DNA of 64,000 bases from Faecalicatena sp. Marseille-Q4148. Lineage in GTDB: Bacteria; Bacillota; Clostridia; Lachnospirales; Lachnospiraceae. Shown here one piece after another: positions 1 through 12,329 of the stretch (its first letter is position 1; every line of letters starts with the position of its first letter). Below the pieces are notes generated by a model. The model was not told the origin of the DNA. It did not search any database and was given only the letters and a program-made list of their open reading frames with translations. The translations under genes were made by a program, and so were the position numbers. Location: positions 2,430,046 to 2,494,045 of the forward strand of contig CP073692.1 in assembly GCA_018228665.1 (NCBI GenBank), in the 5' to 3' direction.

Positions 1-371
1 AAGCATCAGCAATGCATACAATCACAGAAGAAGGGGTACTTGGTGCACTATGGGAGATGGCGGATTCTGCGGGACTTGGTATGTGCGTGGAGATGCGGGA
101 ACTTCCGATCCGGCAGGAGACTGTAGAAATATGCGAATTCTGCCATTTGAACCCTTATGAACTAACATCTGCGGGATGTCTGCTGATTGCGGCAGAAGAT
201 GGTGCGGGACTTGTGGAGGAACTTCGCAGGGCGCATATTCCGGCAGCAGTAATCGGAAGATTCACAGACGGCAATGACAGAATTTTAATGCGAGGCGAAG
301 AAGTCAGCTATCTGGATCGTCCGGCAGCAGATGAGCTTATGAAGCTGTTTGCAGATGAGAAAGAAGCATAG
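1..371 (+). CDS. AIR synthase-related / HypE-like protein, C-terminal part (5' truncated by window edge)
   Basis: The reading frame is open to the window edge, so this is the last ~123 codons of a longer gene. The visible part carries a GVLGALWEMADSAGLG stretch and the small alternating beta/alpha fold typical of the C-terminal ATP-binding domain of PurM/HypE-like proteins. In Clostridia such stand-alone HypE-like proteins are often called AIR synthase-related and have no proven reaction. The first visible Met is internal and has no ribosome binding site. The next gene follows after a 16-base gap, so the two are probably co-transcribed. The family call rests on the C-terminal third only. Confidence 0.7.
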   Translation, partial: ASAMHTITEEGVLGALWEMADSAGLGMCVEMRELPIRQETVEICEFCHLNPYELTSAGCLLIAAEDGAGLVEELRRAHIPAAVIGRFTDGNDRILMRGEEVSYLDRPAADELMKLFADEKEA

Positions 372-387
372 ACAGGAGGAATGCGAA

Positions 388-876
388 ATGGATATGAGAA
401 CACAGATTTTAAAATACATGGAGAAGAACAGTAAAGTTGATCCAAGTGAACTGGCAGTTCTGCTAGGAACAAACGAAGTAACAGTTGTAAATGAGATCGC
501 TAAGATGGAGAAGGAAAATATTATTTGCGGTTATCATACACTGATCAATTGGGAAAAAGCCGGAACAGATTCTGTTACTGCGCTGATCGAGGTGCGGGTA
601 ACGCCGCAGCGCAACAGAGGATTTGAGCGGATTGCGGAGCGCATTTATAATTATCCGGAAGTAAATTCTGTGTATCTGATTTCCGGGGCATACGACCTTC
701 TTGTTACGATTGAGGGAAGAACTTTAATGGAAATATCACAGTTTGTTTCTGATAAGCTCTCTCCGATTGATGAAGTGATTTCCACAGCGACACATTTTAT
801 CTTGAAAAAATACAAAGATCACGGAACAATTATGAATGTAAAAGAGAAAGAAGAAAGGATACCGGTGAGTCTGTAA
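388..876 (+). CDS. Lrp/AsnC family transcriptional regulator
   Basis: A 162-residue protein with an N-terminal winged helix-turn-helix (about residues 5-50) and a C-terminal RAM/AsnC ligand-binding domain (about 65-145, including the ligand-loop-like LISGAYDLLVTIEG). Family members bind amino acids and control amino-acid metabolism genes. An upstream in-frame Met at 349 is rejected because it lies inside the previous gene, while the Met at 388 has AGGAGG at 375-380. Its stop codon overlaps the aminotransferase start by one base (TAATG), so both are translated from one message and the aminotransferase is the obvious functional partner. The true effector cannot be read from sequence. Confidence 0.92.
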   Translation: MDMRTQILKYMEKNSKVDPSELAVLLGTNEVTVVNEIAKMEKENIICGYHTLINWEKAGTDSVTALIEVRVTPQRNRGFERIAERIYNYPEVNSVYLISGAYDLLVTIEGRTLMEISQFVSDKLSPIDEVISTATHFILKKYKDHGTIMNVKEKEERIPVSL

Positions 877-2054
877 TGAGAAATCCATTATCAAAAGTTG
901 TAACAGAAATAAAACCGTCCGGTATTCGTAAATTTTTCGATATTGTAAGTGAAATGGAAGATGCGATCTCCCTTGGCGTTGGAGAGCCGGATTTTGATAC
1001 TCCGTGGCGAATTCGGGAAGAAGGAATTTACTCTCTGGAAAGAGGGCGCACATTTTACACATCCAACGCAGGACTTAAAGAACTGAAAGAAGAAATTGTG
1101 AAATATCTCAAACGCACAGTGAATGTAGAATATAATCCGGCTAATGAAGTTGTTGTAACGGTCGGAGGAAGCGAGGGAATTGATATTGCTCTCCGCGCAA
1201 TGTTAGATCCGGGAGACGAAGTGCTGATTCCTCAGCCAAGTTATGTTTCTTATCTGCCATGTACTGAACTGGCAGGCGGTGTTCCGGTAACAATTCCGCT
1301 GAAAAATGAAAATCAGTTTAAATTAACTGCGAAAGAGCTGGAGGCATATATTACGCCAAAGACAAAGATCCTTGTACTTCCATTTCCGAATAATCCGACA
1401 GGTTCTGTCATGACGGAAGAAGATCTCCGCCCAATTGCAGCGCTCGTGGAAAAATATGATCTTTATGTCATTTCTGATGAAATCTATTCGGAACTTACTT
1501 ATGGGAATAGACATGTATCTATTGCGTCGCTTCCGGGAATGAAGGAGAGAACCATTCTGATCAATGGATTTTCGAAAGGATTTGCCATGACAGGCTGGCG
1601 TCTTGGATATTCCTGCGGGCCAAAAGAGATTATTGAGCAGATGATCAAAATCCATCAATTTGCAATTATGTGCGCGCCTACGAATAGTCAATATGCGGCA
1701 ATCGAAGGACTGCGTCACTGTCAGAAGGAAGTAGAAGAAATGCGTGAAGCCTATAATCAGAGAAGACGGTTTCTGATGTATGAATTTGAGCGTATGGAGC
1801 TGCCGTGTTTTGAACCGTTCGGAGCATTTTATGTATTTCCGTGTATCAAAGAATTTGGCATGACATCAGAAGAATTTGCGCTGAAATTTTTGGAAGAAGA
1901 GAAAGTCGCAGTTGTTCCGGGCACAGCATTTGGCGATTGCGGAGAAGGGTTCCTTAGAATTTCTTACGCATATTCTCTGGAAGACTTAAAGGAAGCAATT
2001 TCCAGACTGGAACGTTTTATTATAAAATTACGCAGGGAGAAAAATCATGATTAA
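876..2054 (+). CDS. PLP-dependent class I/II aminotransferase
   Basis: A 392-residue fold-type I aminotransferase of the aspartate/aromatic aminotransferase group. The PLP-binding lysine is Lys234 in NGFSKGFAMTGWRLGY; other signatures are PFPNNPTGSVM and the C-terminal GEGFLRISYA, which contains the substrate-carboxylate arginine. It would move an amino group between an amino acid and a 2-oxo acid in the cytoplasm; the substrate is not decidable from sequence. It overlaps the Lrp gene by one base and the following trmL by eight, giving a tight three-gene unit. Length is normal for the family and no defect is seen. Confidence 0.92.
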   Translation: MRNPLSKVVTEIKPSGIRKFFDIVSEMEDAISLGVGEPDFDTPWRIREEGIYSLERGRTFYTSNAGLKELKEEIVKYLKRTVNVEYNPANEVVVTVGGSEGIDIALRAMLDPGDEVLIPQPSYVSYLPCTELAGGVPVTIPLKNENQFKLTAKELEAYITPKTKILVLPFPNNPTGSVMTEEDLRPIAALVEKYDLYVISDEIYSELTYGNRHVSIASLPGMKERTILINGFSKGFAMTGWRLGYSCGPKEIIEQMIKIHQFAIMCAPTNSQYAAIEGLRHCQKEVEEMREAYNQRRRFLMYEFERMELPCFEPFGAFYVFPCIKEFGMTSEEFALKFLEEEKVAVVPGTAFGDCGEGFLRISYAYSLEDLKEAISRLERFIIKLRREKNHD

Positions 2055-2544
2055 TATTGTTTTATTTGAGCCGGAAATTCCGGCTAATACGGGAAATATC
2101 GGAAGAACTTGTGTGGCTACCGGGACAAGACTTCACTTGATCGAACCGTTAGGATTCCGATTAAATGAAAAAGCGATTAAGCGTGCGGGAATGGACTATT
2201 GGGATGATCTTGATGTGACAACTTACATTGACTATGAAGATTTTCTGGAAAAGAACCCGGCAGCAAAGGAAAAAATGTATATGGCAACAACAAAAGCAGT
2301 TCATGTGTATACAGAAGTGAATTTTGAGCCAGACTGTTATATTATGTTCGGAAAAGAAAGTGCAGGTATACCGGAAGAGATTCTTGTACAGCATAAAGAA
2401 AACTGTATTAGGATTCCAATGCTTGGAGAGATACGTTCGCTGAATCTTGGCAACTCAGTTGCTGTCGTTCTTTATGAGGCGCTTCGTCAGAATGGTTTTG
2501 CAGGAATGAATCTGGAGGGACATTTGCATAGACTGGAGTGGTAG
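2047..2544 (+). CDS. trmL: tRNA (cytidine(34)-2'-O)-methyltransferase, TrmL
   Basis: A 165-residue single-domain SPOUT methyltransferase. It starts with the family signature MINIVLFEPEIPANTGNIGR and keeps the SAM-binding trefoil-knot segments MFGKESAGIPEEI and IPMLGEIRSLNLGNSVA. Known members 2'-O-methylate the wobble position of tRNA-Leu using SAM. It overlaps the aminotransferase by eight bases (ATG before the upstream stop). An AGACTGGA/TCCAGTCT hairpin spans the stop codon (2530-2558) but lacks a U tract, so it is at best a weak terminator. Confidence 0.93.
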   Translation: MINIVLFEPEIPANTGNIGRTCVATGTRLHLIEPLGFRLNEKAIKRAGMDYWDDLDVTTYIDYEDFLEKNPAAKEKMYMATTKAVHVYTEVNFEPDCYIMFGKESAGIPEEILVQHKENCIRIPMLGEIRSLNLGNSVAVVLYEALRQNGFAGMNLEGHLHRLEW

Positions 2545-2613
2545 GAACATTCCAGTCTAAAGGATTTGTTAAATAAAAAAGTCAAATATTAAAATTGTGG
2601 AAAATTACTAAAA

Positions 2614-2641
2614 TTGATTGATAAAATTAAAACGGTATGAT
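2614..2641 (+). promoter_or_regulatory. Predicted sigma-A promoter of the V-ATPase operon
   Basis: TTGATT (2614-2619), a 16-base spacer and TATGAT (2636-2641) sit about 30 bases ahead of the first V-ATPase gene in an AT-rich gap after trmL. Confidence 0.65.
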
Positions 2642-2672
2642 ACTATTAGTTAATACGAAGGGTGGTGATTGT

Positions 2673-2981
2673 GTGTTACAGGAAACAATCAAGGCAGTCA
2701 AAGATGCCGAGAATAAGGCCGAAACTATTCTTAAAGAGGCCGATGAAAAAGTGATTTCCTTAAGAGAGCAGGCAAATCAGGATGCAAAAACTCTAAAGGA
2801 AGAGGAAGCAAAAAAAGCTCGTGAACACGCAGCAGAAGCGCTTGAGGCAGCAAAAGCCAAAGCTGAGAGTGAGATGAAGATTTTTGATTCCGAAACAGAA
2901 AAAGAAATTGCAGCGTTAAAGCAGAGGGCAGCGGAAAAAGAGAATAAAGCCATTGAGATGGTGATTTCAAATCTTTATTAA
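2673..2981 (+). CDS. V-type ATPase peripheral stalk subunit (subunit G/H-like)
   Basis: About 102 residues, almost wholly a charged alpha-helical coiled coil rich in Ala, Glu and Lys, as expected for the small peripheral-stalk subunit (NtpF/subunit H of other nomenclatures) that pairs with subunit E. The upstream Met at 2637 lies in the promoter. GTG at 2673 is preferred because a GGTGGTGA ribosome binding site ends about five bases before it. It is the first gene of the operon, followed after ~100 bases by subunit I. Identification relies on position and composition, since coiled coils diverge quickly. Confidence 0.8.
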   Translation: MLQETIKAVKDAENKAETILKEADEKVISLREQANQDAKTLKEEEAKKAREHAAEALEAAKAKAESEMKIFDSETEKEIAALKQRAAEKENKAIEMVISNLY

Positions 2982-3078
2982 CCGCTGTATTTTTTTAGCT
3001 ACAAATTTTGTACTAAAATAAATACAATCCTGAAAATGCAGTTTCAAACTAAAAAAATAGAGAAAGGAGGAGTTGGTA

Positions 3079-5578
<2,500 letters not shown>

Positions 5579-5632
5579 TTTGCAGCGGAATCAAGAATGT
5601 AAATATAGAAATCAAAGAAGGAGAGTTCAAGG

Positions 5633-6226
5633 ATGGCTGGATTAGATAAAATTGTAAACCAGATTCTGGAAGAGGCGAACAACTCCGCAGGCGAAAAGAT
5701 TCAGAATGCAAAGCAGGAAGCAGAAGAAATCCTGCAGAAAGCAAGAGAAGAATCAGCTAAGGAAACTGAGAAGATTGCAGCAAAGGCTGCAGCTGACGTA
5801 AAGAATTACGAAGACAGAGTAAAATCTTCCGCAGATCTTTCCAGAAGAACAAAAATTCTGGAGACGAAGCAGGAAATGATCGCTGCTGTCCTCGACAAGG
5901 CATATGTAACTTTCTGTCAGAAATCTGACGCAGAGTATTTTGAAACAATCAAAGCAATGCTGAATAAATTTGCGCTGGCAGAAAACGGAGAGGTTATTTT
6001 CTCAGCAAAAGACCTTGAAAGAATGCCGGATGGATTCGCAGAAGAGATCCAGAAAATTGCCGCCGCAAAAGGCGGAACACTTGCCCTTTCAAAAGAGAGC
6101 AGACAGATAGAAGGCGGTTTTGTACTTGTATATGGAGGCATCGAAGAAAACTGCACATTCAGAGCGCTGTTTGATTCTCAGAAAGATGAATTACAGGACA
6201 AAGTTCAGAAAATATTATTTTTATAA
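5633..6226 (+). CDS. ntpE: V-type ATPase subunit E (peripheral stalk)
   Basis: A 197-residue subunit with an N-terminal coiled coil (about 1-90, Ala/Glu/Lys-rich) and a C-terminal mixed alpha/beta head that caps the A3B3 ring. With the small coiled-coil subunit encoded at 2673 it forms the stators that hold A3B3 against subunit I. ATG 5633 has AAGGAGA upstream. Length and position between K and C match the standard bacterial V-ATPase operon. Confidence 0.93.
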   Translation: MAGLDKIVNQILEEANNSAGEKIQNAKQEAEEILQKAREESAKETEKIAAKAAADVKNYEDRVKSSADLSRRTKILETKQEMIAAVLDKAYVTFCQKSDAEYFETIKAMLNKFALAENGEVIFSAKDLERMPDGFAEEIQKIAAAKGGTLALSKESRQIEGGFVLVYGGIEENCTFRALFDSQKDELQDKVQKILFL

Positions 6227-6256
6227 AGCGCATTCCGCGAAAGGAGGATTTGGCTT

Positions 6257-7228
6257 ATGGCAAAACAGGAATACACCTATGCGGTTGCGCGAATCAGAGC
6301 GAAGGAAGTGTCATTATTTTCAAAGTCTGTGATTGAGCAGCTTCTCACATGTAAGACAGAACAGCAGTGTCTGCAGTTTTTGTCTGAGAAAGGCTGGGGA
6401 GATGCAGATACTCCAATGGAGGCAGAGGCGATACTGACACGCGAGCGTGAAAAAACATGGGAACTGATGAAAGAGTTGGCAGACGATATGTCAGTCTTTG
6501 ACGTACTGTCATATCCGGATCTGTTCCAGAACCTGAAGGCAGCAGTAAAAGCAGCAGTCAGCGGTTTGGAACATCTGGATATCTTTGTACAGGATACAGC
6601 AATTTCCGGCGAAGAGATGCTGGATATTGTAAAGAGCAAAGAATTTCACAGACTTCCGGAATTCATGGCACAGGCAGCGAGAGAGGCTTATGACACACTT
6701 CTGCATACAAGAGACGGACAGTTATGCGATATCATGATTGATAAAGCTGCACTGGATGCTATTTATGCAGCCGGTATGAAGGCCGAAGATGATCTGATCA
6801 GAGAATATGCAGAGTCTACAGTGGCCGTTGCAGATATTAAGATTGCAGTTCGTTCGCAGAAGACCGCAAAATCTTTGGAATTTATGAAAAAGGCTATGGC
6901 AGAGTGCGGCACATTAAGTGTCGATCATCTTGCCCATGCGGCGCTGAATGGAATGGAAGCAATTCAGGAATATTTAGGCGGAACTGTGTATGCACAGGGA
7001 GCCGAAGCACTGAAGGAATCTCCGTCAGCATTTGAGTGCTGGTGTGATAACCGGATCATTGAGACGATTAAGCCTCAGATTCGGAATCCATTTTCAATCG
7101 GTCCTCTTGTTGCATATGTAATCGCAAGAGAAAATGAAATTAAAACGGTGAGAATTATTCTTTCCGGTAAGCTCAATGGGCTTCCGGAGAAGTCTATCCG
7201 GGAAAGGATAAGGGAAATGTATGTATAA
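6257..7228 (+). CDS. ntpC: V-type ATPase subunit C (rotor-ring adaptor, d-like)
   Basis: A 323-residue, largely helical protein of the V-ATPase C/AC39 family, which couples the central stalk (D/F) to the K ring. The start MAKQEYTYAVARIRAKE is characteristic of the bacterial family. AAAGGAGG lies just before ATG 6257. Its end overlaps subunit F by eight bases. Confidence 0.93.
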   Translation: MAKQEYTYAVARIRAKEVSLFSKSVIEQLLTCKTEQQCLQFLSEKGWGDADTPMEAEAILTREREKTWELMKELADDMSVFDVLSYPDLFQNLKAAVKAAVSGLEHLDIFVQDTAISGEEMLDIVKSKEFHRLPEFMAQAAREAYDTLLHTRDGQLCDIMIDKAALDAIYAAGMKAEDDLIREYAESTVAVADIKIAVRSQKTAKSLEFMKKAMAECGTLSVDHLAHAALNGMEAIQEYLGGTVYAQGAEALKESPSAFECWCDNRIIETIKPQIRNPFSIGPLVAYVIARENEIKTVRIILSGKLNGLPEKSIRERIREMYV

Positions 7229-7541
7229 GATTGCAGTAATTGGCGATTATGACAGTATTTACGGCTTTGCCACACTGGGTCTTGACACATATCCGGTTAC
7301 GGACCCGGAGAAGGCAGCAGAACAGTTAACGCAGCTTGCTAAAGGAGGATACGCTGTAATCTATATTACAGAAGCTCTGGCAGCTGTGTTGGAACACGAA
7401 ATAGATAAATATCGTCTTGAGAAACTTCCGGCAATTATTCAGATTCCGGGTGTATCAGGAAATACAGGTGCAGGTGTTGACGCAGTTAAGAAATTCGTCG
7501 AGCAGGCAGTTGGTTCAGATATTCTATTTGGTGATGAATAG
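7221..7541 (+). CDS. ntpG: V-type ATPase subunit F (central stalk)
   Basis: A 106-residue alpha/beta protein starting MYKIAVIGDYDSIYGFATLG, the hallmark of the V-ATPase F subunit, which binds subunit D in the central rotor. The segment IIQIPGVSG in the C-terminal half is also typical. Translation is probably coupled to ntpC by an eight-base overlap; ntpA follows 21 bases later. The symbol follows E. hirae usage, where this subunit is NtpG. Confidence 0.92.
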   Translation: MYKIAVIGDYDSIYGFATLGLDTYPVTDPEKAAEQLTQLAKGGYAVIYITEALAAVLEHEIDKYRLEKLPAIIQIPGVSGNTGAGVDAVKKFVEQAVGSDILFGDE

Positions 7542-7562
7542 GAAAGTGGGTGATTAGTCCAA

Positions 7563-9332
7563 ATGAGTAAGGGAACGATTAAAAAAGTTGCAGGACCGCT
7601 GGTTATCGCCAAAGGAATGCGTGACGCTAATATGTATGACGTTGTGCGTGTAAGTAATCAGCGTCTGATCGGTGAGATCATTGAAATTCATGGAGATGAG
7701 GCCTCAGTACAGGTTTATGAGGAAACATCAGGATTAAAACCAGGAGAACCGGTAGAATCCATCGGCGAACCTATGTCAGTAGAATTAGGACCTGGTCTGA
7801 TCACAAGTATTTATGACGGAATTCAGCGTCCGCTTGATGATATCATGAAGGTATCCGGTGGAAACAGCCTGAAGCGCGGTGTCGAAGTTCCTTCTCTGAA
7901 AAGAGATAAAAAATGGGAATTCGTTCCGGTTGCAAAAGTTGGCGATGAGGTAGAAGGCGGAGACGTTCTTGGTACTGTACAGGAGACAATCGTTGTACAG
8001 CAGAAGATCATGGTACCTCCTTCTATGAAAGGTAAAGTAAAAGAAATCAAAGCGGGTACATTTACTGTAGATGAAGTTATTGCAGTACTTGAGACAGCAG
8101 ACGGAGACAAAGAACTTACAATGGTACAGAAATGGCCGGTTCGTAAAGGACGTCCGTACCAGAAGAAGCTTCCGCCGCGTCAGCCGCTTGTAACAGGACA
8201 GCGAGTTGTTGATACATTCTTCCCGATTGCTAAGGGTGGTGTTGCAGCTGTACCTGGACCATTCGGAAGTGGTAAAACAGTTATTCAGCATCAGCTTGCA
8301 AAATGGGCTGAAGCAGATATCGTTGTATACATTGGATGTGGAGAACGTGGAAACGAAATGACAGACGTTCTGAATGAGTTCCCGGAACTGAAAGACCCGA
8401 AAACAGGTCAGTCTCTGATGCAGAGAACAGTTCTGATCGCGAACACATCAGATATGCCTGTTGCTGCCCGTGAGGCATCTATCTATACAGGTATTACAAT
8501 TGCAGAATATTTCCGTGACATGGGATATTCAGTAGCTCTTATGGCAGACTCTACATCACGTTGGGCAGAGGCGCTTCGTGAGATGTCAGGACGTCTGGAA
8601 GAGATGCCAGGTGAAGAAGGTTATCCGGCTTACCTCGGTTCTCGTCTGGCACAGTTCTACGAGAGAGCAGGTCATGTAGTATCTCTCGGTAAAGATGCAA
8701 GAGAAGGTGCACTTTCTGTAATCGGTGCAGTATCTCCTCCTGGTGGAGATATTTCTGAGCCGGTATCTCAGGCAACACTTCGTATTGTAAAAGTGTTCTG
8801 GGGACTGGATTCCGCACTTGCTTACAAACGTCACTTCCCGGCAATCAACTGGCTGACAAGTTACTCTCTGTATGTAGATGATATGGGTAAATGGTTCGAT
8901 AAGGAAGTTGCAGATGACTGGATGGCAGACCGTCAGAGAATGATGAGTCTTCTTCAGGAAGAAGCAGAACTGGAAGAAATCGTTAAGATGGTAGGTATGG
9001 ATGCACTTTCACCGACAGACCGTCTGAAGATGGAAGCATCACGCTCTATCCGTGAGGACTTCCTGCACCAGAACTCTTTCCATGAGATTGATACTTATAC
9101 ATCTCTGAGAAAACAGTACCTGATGATGAAACTTGTGCTTGCATACTATGACAATGCAGTAGAGGCATTGAAGAATGGTGCAGCATTAAATGATCTGATC
9201 AACCTGGCAGTTCGTGAACGTATCGGACGTTACAAATATACACATGAAGATCAGATTGAAGAAGAATATAAGAAAGTGAGCGAAGAGCTTCACAAAGAAA
9301 TCGCCAACACACTTGGAAAGGAGGACTTCTAA
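7563..9332 (+). CDS. ntpA: V-type ATPase catalytic subunit A
   Basis: A 589-residue catalytic subunit. The P-loop is G232-PFGSGKT-239, and the non-homologous bulge region specific to V-type A subunits precedes it. Catalytic features such as GCGERGNEM and [14 protein letters not shown] are intact. Three A and three B subunits hydrolyse or make ATP in the cytoplasmic head. It is preceded by AGGAAAGTGGGTGA and immediately abuts ntpB, whose ATG begins at the next base after the stop. Confidence 0.98.
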   Translation: MSKGTIKKVAGPLVIAKGMRDANMYDVVRVSNQRLIGEIIEIHGDEASVQVYEETSGLKPGEPVESIGEPMSVELGPGLITSIYDGIQRPLDDIMKVSGGNSLKRGVEVPSLKRDKKWEFVPVAKVGDEVEGGDVLGTVQETIVVQQKIMVPPSMKGKVKEIKAGTFTVDEVIAVLETADGDKELTMVQKWPVRKGRPYQKKLPPRQPLVTGQRVVDTFFPIAKGGVAAVPGPFGSGKTVIQHQLAKWAEADIVVYIGCGERGNEMTDVLNEFPELKDPKTGQSLMQRTVLIANTSDMPVAAREASIYTGITIAEYFRDMGYSVALMADSTSRWAEALREMSGRLEEMPGEEGYPAYLGSRLAQFYERAGHVVSLGKDAREGALSVIGAVSPPGGDISEPVSQATLRIVKVFWGLDSALAYKRHFPAINWLTSYSLYVDDMGKWFDKEVADDWMADRQRMMSLLQEEAELEEIVKMVGMDALSPTDRLKMEASRSIREDFLHQNSFHEIDTYTSLRKQYLMMKLVLAYYDNAVEALKNGAALNDLINLAVRERIGRYKYTHEDQIEEEYKKVSEELHKEIANTLGKEDF

Positions 9333-10703
9333 ATGCCGAAAGAATATAGAACCATACAGGAAGTTGCCGGTCCTCTGATGCTGGTACGCGGCGTAGAAGA
9401 TGTAGCATTTGATGAATTAGGTGAGATTGAGCTGTCCAACGGCGAAACACGTCGTTGCCGTGTTCTTGAAATTAACGGAAGTGATGCACTTGTTCAGTTA
9501 TTTGAGAACTCAACAGGTATCAACCTTTCCGACAGTAAAGTACGTTTCCTCGGACGAAGCATGGAGCTTGGTGTATCAGCAGATATGCTTGGCCGTGTAT
9601 TCGATGGTCTGGGACGTCCGATCGATGATGGTCCGGAGATTCTTCCGGAAGCAAGAATGGACGTAAACGGTCTTCCGATGAATCCGGCTGCAAGAAGCTA
9701 TCCGGAAGAGTTCATTCAGACAGGTGTATCAGCAATTGATGGTCTGAACACACTTGTTCGTGGACAGAAACTTCCAATCTTCTCAGCTTCCGGTCTTCCG
9801 CATGCTAACCTGGCAGCTCAGATTGCAAGACAGGCAAAAGTACGCGGAACAGACGAACCGTTCGCCGTTGTATTTGCTGCTATGGGTATTACATTCGAGG
9901 AATCTAACTTCTTCGTAGAAAGCTTTAAAGAAACAGGTGCGATTGACAGAACAGTTCTCTTTATGAACCTGGCAAATGACCCTGCGGTAGAGCGTATCGC
10001 TACACCGAAGATGGCATTAACAGCAGCAGAATACCTTGCATTTGAAAAAGATATGCATGTACTTGTTATCCTGACAGATATCACAAACTACGCAGATGCA
10101 CTCCGTGAGGTATCAGCAGCTCGTAAAGAAGTTCCGGGACGTCGTGGATATCCGGGATATATGTATACAGACCTTGCTACAATGTATGAACGTGCAGGCC
10201 GTCAGGTTGGTAAGAAGGGAAGTATCACAATGATCCCGATTCTTACAATGCCTGAAGATGATAAAACACACCCAATCCCTGACTTAACAGGATATATTAC
10301 AGAGGGACAGGTAATCCTGAGCCGTGATCTTTACCGCAAAGGTATTCAGCCGCCGATCGACGTTCTTCCGTCTCTGTCACGTCTGAAAGATAAAGGTATC
10401 GGAGAAGGAAAAACTCGTGCGGATCATGCCAATACAATGAACCAGCTGTTCGCAGCATATGCGCGTGGTAAAGAAGCGAAGGAATTAATGGTAATCCTCG
10501 GTGAAGCTGCTCTTACAGAAATCGACCTGATCTATGCTAAGTTTGCAGACGAATTCGAGAAAGAATATGTATCTCAGGGTTATTTCACAGATCGTCCGAT
10601 TGAGGAAACACTAGAAATCGGATGGAAATTGCTTTCTATCCTGCCGAGAAGTGAGCTGAAACGTATCGATGATAAGTTCCTGGATATGTATTACGGAAAA
10701 TAA
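9333..10703 (+). CDS. ntpB: V-type ATPase regulatory subunit B
   Basis: A 456-residue non-catalytic nucleotide-binding subunit. The P-loop is degenerate ([15 protein letters not shown] in place of GxxGxGKT), as in all V-type B subunits, while the arginine-finger region [17 protein letters not shown] is present. Zero spacing from ntpA keeps A and B at equal stoichiometry; GGAAAGGAGG lies inside the end of ntpA. Confidence 0.98.
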   Translation: MPKEYRTIQEVAGPLMLVRGVEDVAFDELGEIELSNGETRRCRVLEINGSDALVQLFENSTGINLSDSKVRFLGRSMELGVSADMLGRVFDGLGRPIDDGPEILPEARMDVNGLPMNPAARSYPEEFIQTGVSAIDGLNTLVRGQKLPIFSASGLPHANLAAQIARQAKVRGTDEPFAVVFAAMGITFEESNFFVESFKETGAIDRTVLFMNLANDPAVERIATPKMALTAAEYLAFEKDMHVLVILTDITNYADALREVSAARKEVPGRRGYPGYMYTDLATMYERAGRQVGKKGSITMIPILTMPEDDKTHPIPDLTGYITEGQVILSRDLYRKGIQPPIDVLPSLSRLKDKGIGEGKTRADHANTMNQLFAAYARGKEAKELMVILGEAALTEIDLIYAKFADEFEKEYVSQGYFTDRPIEETLEIGWKLLSILPRSELKRIDDKFLDMYYGK

Positions 10704-10737
10704 TCCGTAAGGAAACTTAGAAAGAAGGTGACGATCG

Positions 10738-11397
10738 TTGGCATCTACCCAGGTAACTCCAACTCGAATGGAGTTGACAAGATTAAAAAAGAAATTAGTC
10801 ACAGCTACAAGAGGTCATAAGCTTCTGAAGGATAAACGTGACGAACTGATGCGGCAGTTCCTTGATCTCGTTCGTGAGAATATGGAGCTTCGCAAAAAAG
10901 TAGAAGCCGGGATTCTTTCTGCCAATAAGAACTTTGTAATCGCTAAGGCAGGTATGTCAGCGGCAACGCTGAATACTGCGCTCATGATACCGAAACAGGA
11001 AGTAAATCTGGAAGTAAGTGATAAAAACGTTATGAGTGTTGATATTCCGGTTATGGAATACCACACAAGAACTGCAGATGCAAATGATATCTATTCATAT
11101 GGTTTTGCATTTACATCCAGCGATCTTGACGGAGCGGTGAAGTCACTTGCGGATATTCTGCCGGATATGTTAAGACTTGCAGAGGTAGAGAAAGCCTGCC
11201 AGCTCATGGCATCTGAGATTGAGAAAACAAGACGGCGTGTAAATGCGCTTGAGCATGTAATCATTCCGGAGGCACAGGAAAATATCAAATACATTACAAT
11301 GAAACTGGATGAGAATGAGCGAAGCTCTCAGATCCGGTTGATGAAAGTAAAAGATATGATGCTGGAAGAGGCTCATCATTACAGTGAAAAGGCATAG
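10738..11397 (+). CDS. ntpD: V-type ATPase subunit D (central rotor shaft)
   Basis: A 219-residue helical protein of the V-ATPase D family with the typical start ASTQVTPTRMELTRLKKKL and a long antiparallel coiled coil (N-terminal ~75 and C-terminal ~75 residues) that turns inside the A3B3 head. The start is TTG (10738), supported by AGAAGGTGA upstream. It is the last gene of the operon, followed by a terminator. Confidence 0.95.
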   Translation: MASTQVTPTRMELTRLKKKLVTATRGHKLLKDKRDELMRQFLDLVRENMELRKKVEAGILSANKNFVIAKAGMSAATLNTALMIPKQEVNLEVSDKNVMSVDIPVMEYHTRTADANDIYSYGFAFTSSDLDGAVKSLADILPDMLRLAEVEKACQLMASEIEKTRRRVNALEHVIIPEAQENIKYITMKLDENERSSQIRLMKVKDMMLEEAHHYSEKA

Positions 11398-11434
11398 AGA
11401 CCTGGAATCTGAATAACAATTAAATAGAAGTAAA

Positions 11435-11477
11435 GAAAGCTGTTGCTTGCAATACAGATTGTGAGCGGCAGCTTTTT
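11435..11477 (+). terminator. Terminator of the V-ATPase operon
   Basis: AAGCTGTTGCTTGC pairs with GTGAGCGGCAGCTT (with G-U pairs) and is followed by a run of T, 37 bases after ntpD. Confidence 0.8.
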
Positions 11478-11537
11478 TCACATTTTAGAGAATTTTTCAT
11501 ATGGTAAACTATATTAAACTGAAATGGAGTGCAGAAC

Positions 11538-11942
11538 ATGGAATATCGTCTACCATATTATATGACTTATCCAATGCCCCTTGCATATGATGATGAAAAA
11601 ATCGATCGAAGAGATTTTGAGTACATGAAAAGTATGTATCCGGATCTGGCAAAGAAGATCCTCCCTCATGTGGAGGCGGAATGTGAACGGATGGAATATG
11701 AAGGAAGTATGATCTATGATGAATATCCGGATCAGCTTCAGCTCCGCATGATGTGCAGCAGGATTTATAATCAGGTAATGCAAACCAGTGATAGAAAAGA
11801 AGAAGCAGAACTTCAGATGCAGTATTATGGGGGAGCAAGAGAGAGAGAACAGTTAGTGCGGGAGCTGGTTCAGGTACTTCTTTTTCAGGAATTATATAAA
11901 AGACGGTGCGATAAAAGACACTGCCGGAGAAAATTTTATTAG
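11538..11942 (+). CDS. Conserved hypothetical protein, 134 residues
   Basis: I do not recognise a named family. The protein is soluble, acidic in its first half and rich in Tyr and Met (MEYRLPYYMTYPMPLAYDDE), with mostly helical character and a basic C-terminus (RRCDKRHCRRKFY). No signal peptide or membrane segment is visible. A GTG nine bases upstream is also in frame, but ATG 11538 lies eight bases after a GGAG. It stands alone between the V-ATPase terminator and murA. Codon use and ribosome binding site suggest a real gene. Confidence 0.7.
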   Translation: MEYRLPYYMTYPMPLAYDDEKIDRRDFEYMKSMYPDLAKKILPHVEAECERMEYEGSMIYDEYPDQLQLRMMCSRIYNQVMQTSDRKEEAELQMQYYGGAREREQLVRELVQVLLFQELYKRRCDKRHCRRKFY

Positions 11943-12329
11943 ATATTGTTTGAATTTTTGAAATAAATTAAATAATTAATGGAAAATAAAGGAAAACATA
12001 GCGTTTTTGTAGAAAATATCAACTTTACGGAAGAAATACGCTGTGATAAAATAAAAGCAGAACATGTGCGAAACCGGGGAGAAGTACAGATGAAAAACAG
12101 AAACATCATCGTATACTTGAAAGCGTCTTTTGACACAATAAGTAAATAGAATCGAACGCTCAGCGGTCTGCGAAACGTTGGAAAATAAAAAATATTTTAC
12201 AAATCCGTATTTTATGCTATAATAGTAAAGATTATAAGCTTTTAGAGGCTTTCTTTTTTATTTTTGGAAATAAGATTTTTAGAAAAATAAATTGGATCTG
12301 TAAATAGAAATCGATAATCGAGGTGCGAT
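11943..12329 (+). other. Intergenic region before murA, with one possible tiny ORF
   Basis: A 387-base AT-rich gap. It contains one frame of 56 codons (11979-12149) whose internal Met at 12090 has a GGGGAG ribosome binding site and would give a 19-residue peptide (MKNRNIIVYLKASFDTISK). The first Met has no such site. I recognise nothing in it. The murA promoter occupies the end of the gap. Confidence 0.35.
12196..12223 (+). promoter_or_regulatory. Predicted murA promoter
   Basis: TTTACA (12196-12201), a 16-base spacer and a consensus TATAAT (12218-12223), ~105 bases before the murA start. Confidence 0.75.

Noticed and set aside
9818..10084. Minus-strand frame inside ntpB
   Set aside because: It is a shadow of a highly biased coding sequence with no ribosome binding site or recognisable family.
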